This document shows, piece after piece, positions 32,606-35,717 of a stretch of 35,717 nucleotides of DNA. The notes under the pieces were generated by a model, which ran no database searches, was not told the DNA's origin, and saw only the letters and a program-made list of their open reading frames with translations. Positions within the stretch are counted from its first letter, which is position 1. Each line of letters opens with the position of its first letter. Where the stretch lies: positions 1 through 35,717 of the forward strand of contig DATAZY010000033.1 in assembly GCA_036271795.1 (NCBI GenBank), read 5' to 3'. The translations under genes were made by a program, and so were the position numbers. The stretch comes from Galbitalea sp036271795. GTDB taxonomy: Bacteria > Actinomycetota > Actinomycetes > Actinomycetales > Microbacteriaceae.

Positions 32606-33120
32606 TCGTCGTCCATTTCTTTCTCCAGCTCCGCGATCCAGTCGCGTTCGCGTTGGTTCATCTCGAGGGCGTGTTCCATCACAAGCGTGCGCCATTTCGG
32701 TTTGCCGGGGCCACCGCTCTCGGCCAGCAGCGTTCCAATCTGGGCGCGAGTCGCATCCAGAACGGCCTCCCTGGCCCCCAGGATCGCGCGCCGATGTGCT
32801 GCCGGAATTTCGCCAAAGAAGCTCAGGCGAACCAGGAACTCCTCGTCGTTCGCCGCCAGCGATGCCGGCAACTCGGTCAGCAGCTGGGTCAGTCGCGCGC
32901 GGCCGGCATCGGTGATGGCGTACACGTTTCTCGCCGGACGGCCGTCCTGCTCTTCGACCGTCTTCGTTACCAGGCCATCGACCTCGAACCGTCGCAGCAT
33001 CGGATACAGCGAGTTATTGCTGAGCGGGGTCAGGGACGGCCGCTGCACGCGGCGCTTGAGCTCGTAACCGTGAACCGGGCCGGTGCGCAGCACACTCAGG
33101 ACGAAGATCTCGAGCAGCAT
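32602..33120 (-). CDS. PadR-family transcriptional regulator
   Basis: PadR proteins are winged-helix repressors that often control a neighbouring efflux pump. I choose the ATG at 33120, giving MLLEIFVLSVLRTGPVHGYELKRRV, which fits the family start; a GTG at 33129 would add three residues. The product is 172 residues. The winged helix includes LTPLSNNSLYPMLRRFEVDGLV and a wing with GRPARNVYAITDAG; the C-terminal helical region (about 90-172) is the dimerisation domain of the longer PadR subfamily with an acidic end. No clear ribosome site precedes either start. It lies directly upstream of the MFS transporter with a four-base overlap, and an imperfect palindrome lies 11 bp upstream. Confidence 0.9.
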   Translation of the reverse strand: MLLEIFVLSVLRTGPVHGYELKRRVQRPSLTPLSNNSLYPMLRRFEVDGLVTKTVEEQDGRPARNVYAITDAGRARLTQLLTELPASLAANDEEFLVRLSFFGEIPAAHRRAILGAREAVLDATRAQIGTLLAESGGPGKPKWRTLVMEHALEMNQRERDWIAELEKEMDDE

Positions 33121-33130
33121 ACCGTCCACT

Positions 33131-33144
33131 GTAACCTAGGTCAC
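33131..33144. promoter_or_regulatory. Near-palindrome GTAACCTAGGTCAC upstream of padR
   Basis: The 14-bp sequence is self-complementary at 12 of 14 positions and is followed directly by a further GGTAAC half-site at 33145-33150. It includes a TAGGTT hexamer on the minus strand that could serve as -10 for a very short leader. Position immediately before padR suggests an autoregulatory operator. Confidence 0.55.
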
Positions 33145-33176
33145 GGTAACCCACTAGCCCGATTCTCGCTGGAGGC

Positions 33177-34016
33177 TCAGTTCCCCCGTTGCCGCAGGTG
33201 TTCCTGGGTCAGGGCATCCATCTGCTCGTCGGTGAGGTCGTCGTACGACTTCGCTTCCTTGCGATCGACGCGAGTCCAGCGGATGAACAGGATGATCAGC
33301 ACCGGAACGTCCGCCAGCTCTGCGATGAACCAGAGCAGGTCGCCCGACAGTTGCTGGTCTCGAAGCGGGTTCGGATACCAGGCCGGATGTGCGCCGGCGG
33401 CGCGTCCGAGTCCGTCGAGCACCGTTCCGCTCAGGCGAATGACGATGCCCGGAATCGCGTCGACGATGAGCGCGACGAATGCCAGCAAAAACTCGACCGT
33501 CACAAAGAACGCGGTGCGGTGCGACGAGTATTCGATGAGCGGCAGAACCAGCAGCAGGCCGATCGCGGGAATGAGGATCGTGACCCCGGCCTGCCCGAAT
33601 GGACTCAGACGCAGCACGCCGGCAATCGGGGTGAGGAATATCGCGAAAATGAGGACGGTGACAAACGGCTCGACGACCGCGTTGCCCAGGAACTTGATGA
33701 CCGGGGTCGCCATGAATCGGTCGATCCGGTCGGCTCCGCGCTGCCCGAGTGTCTTTCGAGCGAGGGTCACGGGTCGTCCGAGCGCCAACAGGGCGGGCGT
33801 CACGAACAGCAGCAACGCCGTTCGCGTGCTGAAAGCCCAGCGCAGGTCGTAGCTATATCGGCCCAGAAAACCGAAGTTCACGGCGAGGAACGAGCCGATC
33901 CCGAGCAGGTAGAACGCCGCGACAAGCCAGCCCGACCAGCGTTCCCCCTTGCGCCGAACCGCGACGACACCGGCGCCGTAGACGATCGCCAGCAGGACGG
34001 CGACGACACAGGCCAC
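33177..34016 (-). CDS. CtaG/caa3-type cytochrome c oxidase assembly-like membrane protein (start uncertain)
   Basis: The protein has about seven transmembrane helices and motifs of the CtaG_Caa3 family (also grouped near copper proteins): RYSYDLRWAFSTRTALLLFV, LLALGRPVTLARKTL, and LEYSSHRTAFF-type segments (PLIEYSSHRTAFFVTVEF), ending with HPAWYPNPLRDQQLSGDLLW and a charged cytoplasmic tail. Family members are associated with copper delivery to haem-copper oxidase. The start is a problem. Sequence homologous in style continues upstream of the GTG at 34016 (ILSTWSFDP), and a GGAAGGG ribosome-like site lies at about 34070-34076, yet no ATG, GTG or TTG lies in frame between the glycosylase stop and 34016. 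The GTG is the first standard start and is used here. It is followed by padR. Confidence 0.8.
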   Translation of the reverse strand: MACVVAVLLAIVYGAGVVAVRRKGERWSGWLVAAFYLLGIGSFLAVNFGFLGRYSYDLRWAFSTRTALLLFVTPALLALGRPVTLARKTLGQRGADRIDRFMATPVIKFLGNAVVEPFVTVLIFAIFLTPIAGVLRLSPFGQAGVTILIPAIGLLLVLPLIEYSSHRTAFFVTVEFLLAFVALIVDAIPGIVIRLSGTVLDGLGRAAGAHPAWYPNPLRDQQLSGDLLWFIAELADVPVLIILFIRWTRVDRKEAKSYDDLTDEQMDALTQEHLRQRGN

Positions 34017-34093
34017 CGGGTCAAACGACCAGGTGCTGAGAATGACGGGGATGGATGGCGTGGCGGGCCCTTCCGGAAGAGGTGCTAGCGATG

Positions 34094-35014
34094 TTACCTG
34101 CGCTGCCTGCGACCAAAATCCGGACTGGCTGGAAGTGGCAGTCCCAGCTGATCGCCACTTACGCGGGTGAGCACAGCCGACCAGGTGCGGAACGGTCGCC
34201 AGCCATCCATGATCTCCGTGATTTGATCGGGAGTGGCTTCGGCGCCGAGCCCGTAGAAGTGCGCGAGATAGGTCGACAGTCGCGGTTCGACGCCCGTCTC
34301 CGCATCCACGGAGCCGGTGCCGCGCAGCAGGATCAGCGTTCCGTACATCGGCCCGATTCCCGGCAGCTTCAGAAGGTGCTCCATCCCCTGCTCTGTCGGC
34401 ATGCCCAGCAGCAGATCGGCGTCCAATTGGCCCTCCAGCGCCGCGCGAGCGATGACGTGCAGCCGCACCACCTTGGTTGCCTCGAGACCCTGGACGTACT
34501 CGAGTTCGAGAAGTCGCTCCGGTGTGGGAAATGCAAACAGTCGATCGTCGCCCTCGCCGTAGACGCGGCCGAGCTGCTCGGCGATCCGGTTTCGGACGAC
34601 CGTACCCTGCGCCCGCTGCCGCCGTGCGCTGATGATCGACCACGCCGCCGCCTCATAGGGCGAGTGAAATGAGACCGGCCGGAGTCCGGGATGCTCGCGC
34701 TGCATCGCCCCGAGCACGGGGTCCTTCTGGCCGACCGTGGCCCATTCGCTGCCCGACGCATTGAGCGACAGGATGCGACGCACCTGCCTCAGCACGACCT
34801 CGGTGTCGGCCTCGCTCTCGATCGTGCCCGTGAGCTCACCGTCCGGCCGCTGGTTGAGCATCACGAATGCGTAGTTTCGGAAGTCGTCTGCTGCGAACGC
34901 GAGTTTCATTTGGGCATCCGCATAGGTCGGACGGCCGGTGTTGGGACCGAAGCCGAAGCGCGACGCGGCTTCGAGTGAGAACGGACCGTCGGGGGTGATG
35001 GTGAAGTGGGTCAT
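34094..35014 (-). CDS. AlkA-like DNA glycosylase (HhH-GPD family)
   Basis: The 306-residue product resembles actinobacterial DNA-3-methyladenine glycosylase 2 family proteins, which excise alkylated bases. The N-terminal part (about 1-110) is the AlkA-like accessory domain, and a helix-hairpin-helix lies at about 214-237 (LLKLPGIGPMYGTLILLRGTG). In AlkA the catalytic Asp follows the hairpin; here the corresponding stretch reads VDAETGVEPR (236-245) and the aligned residue appears to be E243. Activity may therefore differ or may use another acid; this is a by-eye alignment. Its ATG overlaps the marR stop (ATGA), so the glycosylase is probably controlled by that regulator. It is followed by the ctaG-like gene after about 80 bp. 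Confidence 0.85.
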   Translation of the reverse strand: MTHFTITPDGPFSLEAASRFGFGPNTGRPTYADAQMKLAFAADDFRNYAFVMLNQRPDGELTGTIESEADTEVVLRQVRRILSLNASGSEWATVGQKDPVLGAMQREHPGLRPVSFHSPYEAAAWSIISARRQRAQGTVVRNRIAEQLGRVYGEGDDRLFAFPTPERLLELEYVQGLEATKVVRLHVIARAALEGQLDADLLLGMPTEQGMEHLLKLPGIGPMYGTLILLRGTGSVDAETGVEPRLSTYLAHFYGLGAEATPDQITEIMDGWRPFRTWSAVLTRVSGDQLGLPLPASPDFGRRQRR

Positions 35015-35460
35015 GATCGTTTCTCCGATGCTTCTGTGAGGGATTCGAGGATGGCGGCGAGCAACTCCTGCTGCGCGACGGTGATTGGGGAAAAGAACAG
35101 GTCGTTGAAGGCGCGCGCGGCCACCGACGCTGCCATCGCACGATCGACGCCCGCCGGCGTGAGACTGAGCGCCCGAGCACGGGCGTCGTCGGGATGCGGC
35201 GAACGGGCGATGAGGCCGCGAGCCTCAAGCCCGCGCGCGATCTGGGAGGTGGTGTTCGCATCCATGCCCAGTCGAAGCGCAACTTCCGCCTGCGTCAGCG
35301 GGAGCCACGCGTGCCTGTGCTGGCGATACAGCGCCATCACCAGCAGGAACTGGGGAACGGTGAGTTCGTGGGGCGCGAGCGCAGCGCTCGCCTCTGTTCG
35401 CCAGACCTGTGCGGCGTGCACCAAGGTGTAGCCGAAACCACCCCCGCTCGACTGAACCAT
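35011..35460 (-). CDS. MarR-family transcriptional regulator
   Basis: A winged-helix dimeric regulator. The ATG at 35460 gives MVQSSGGGFGYTLVHAAQVWR with AAAGGA seven bases upstream and a 149-residue product; the frame extends upstream through the divergent promoter region without family character. The MarR domain (about 30-105) shows LTVPQFLLVMALYRQH, LTQAEVALRLGMDANTTSQIARGL, EARGLIARSPHPDDARARALSLTPAG (recognition helix and wing). No cysteine is evident in the domain, so a redox-sensing type is unlikely; the ligand is unknown. It overlaps the glycosylase gene and is divergent from the partial gene at 35588, with a perfect palindrome between the two. Confidence 0.93.
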   Translation of the reverse strand: MVQSSGGGFGYTLVHAAQVWRTEASAALAPHELTVPQFLLVMALYRQHRHAWLPLTQAEVALRLGMDANTTSQIARGLEARGLIARSPHPDDARARALSLTPAGVDRAMAASVAARAFNDLFFSPITVAQQELLAAILESLTEASEKRS

Positions 35461-35480
35461 GTCGCATCCTTTCTGGTTTA

Positions 35481-35494
35481 GTACGTATACGTAC
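35481..35494. promoter_or_regulatory. Perfect palindrome GTACGTATACGTAC, probable MarR operator
   Basis: The 14-bp sequence is fully self-complementary and lies 21 bp upstream of marR, within the divergent region shared with the gene at 35588. TA-rich palindromes of this size are usual for MarR dimers. A short hairpin CTGCA-AAG-TGCAG (35518-35530) follows towards the divergent gene. Confidence 0.75.
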
Positions 35495-35587
35495 CTTATG
35501 AACTGCCACCGACATTCCTGCAAAGTGCAGCAGTAGGACGGCGAGGGAGTTCTGAGCAACAATGAAGAGACGATCAAAGGAGATCCC

Positions 35588-35717
35588 ATGACGATCACGG
35601 ACCCGAAAGCCCCATCCGCGACCGCACCGGGTGCGAACGCACAGCTCGACGCCGGCGCGAAGAAGAATCTCGACGCGATCATCGCGAAGCTCGCCGGCAA
35701 TGAGAAGTCCTTCGCCG
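35588..35717 (+). CDS. Unidentified protein, N-terminal 43 residues only
   Basis: An ATG at 35588 is preceded by the strong ribosome site AAAGGAG six bases upstream, and the frame stays open to the window end. The visible N-terminus is polar and Ala/Pro-rich (MTITDPKAPSATAPGANAQL), then shifts to a more helical DAGAKKNLDAIIAKLAG. I do not recognise the family from this much. The gene is divergent from marR with the palindrome between them, so it is a likely target of that regulator. No signal peptide or membrane segment is seen in the visible part. Confidence 0.8.
   Translation, partial: MTITDPKAPSATAPGANAQLDAGAKKNLDAIIAKLAGNEKSFA

Noticed and set aside
1..35717. CRISPR array, prophage, insertion sequence or biosynthetic gene cluster
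   Set aside because: No regularly spaced repeats of CRISPR type, transposase, integrase, phage structural gene, or synthase cluster was found; the gene content is mainly conserved actinobacterial backbone.

Overview
The window looks like chromosomal backbone DNA of a high-GC actinobacterium, most likely a member of the Microbacteriaceae. This rests on the high G+C content, frequent GTG starts, ATGA/GTGA start-stop overlaps, and a gene order matching two blocks I recall from Mycobacterium tuberculosis (mraZ-murD plus idsA2/Rv2175c/pknL/aroG/Rv2182c/fadD15, and pgsA2/garA/Rv1828/Rv1830). The family assignment is inference; no rRNA, tRNA or species marker is present.

Positions 1-9700 (minus strand) hold the promoter-proximal half of the division and cell wall (dcw) cluster: mraZ, rsmH, an ftsL-like gene, ftsI, murE, murF, mraY and the start of murD, which runs off the left edge. 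Three GTGGAG direct repeats at exact 10-bp spacing upstream of mraZ form a probable MraZ operator, and two more copies lie about 75 bp further upstream in opposite orientation. A DUF3040 membrane protein gene with its own terminator precedes this block.

Positions 10300-20400 carry a polyprenyl diphosphate synthase, an Rv2175c-type DNA-binding protein, a LysM/lytic transglycosylase protein, a PASTA Ser/Thr kinase, class II DAHP synthase, a PlsC acyltransferase, a ROK glucokinase and a long-chain acyl-CoA ligase. Together they suggest envelope precursor supply, phosphorylation control, wall remodelling and lipid synthesis.

Positions 20370-26670 carry peptide deformylase, a MinD/ParA-like ATPase with a long disordered N-terminus, pyruvate carboxylase and a divergent small ParA ATPase. 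Positions 26800-29440 form the regulatory block pgsA-like / GarA-like FHA / FtsR-like MerR / second MerR.

Positions 29480-35717 are more accessory: a DUF1295 membrane protein, a small repeat protein, an S4 RNA-binding protein, a PadR-MFS efflux pair, a CtaG-like membrane protein, a MarR-AlkA-like glycosylase pair, and the first 43 codons of a gene divergent from marR.

I found no CRISPR array, insertion sequence, prophage or tRNA, and no clear undescribed multi-gene system. No gene-free stretch exceeds 300 bp. The items most worth a second look are regulatory: the MraZ boxes in both orientations, paired dyads upstream of the second merR, repeats between parA and merR, an inverted repeat that contains both stop codons of a convergent pair, and recurrent TANNNT-N6-start arrangements suggesting leaderless mRNAs. 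The unusual MurE substrate motif, the variant GarA phosphosite and the missing ctaG-like start codon also deserve a check.
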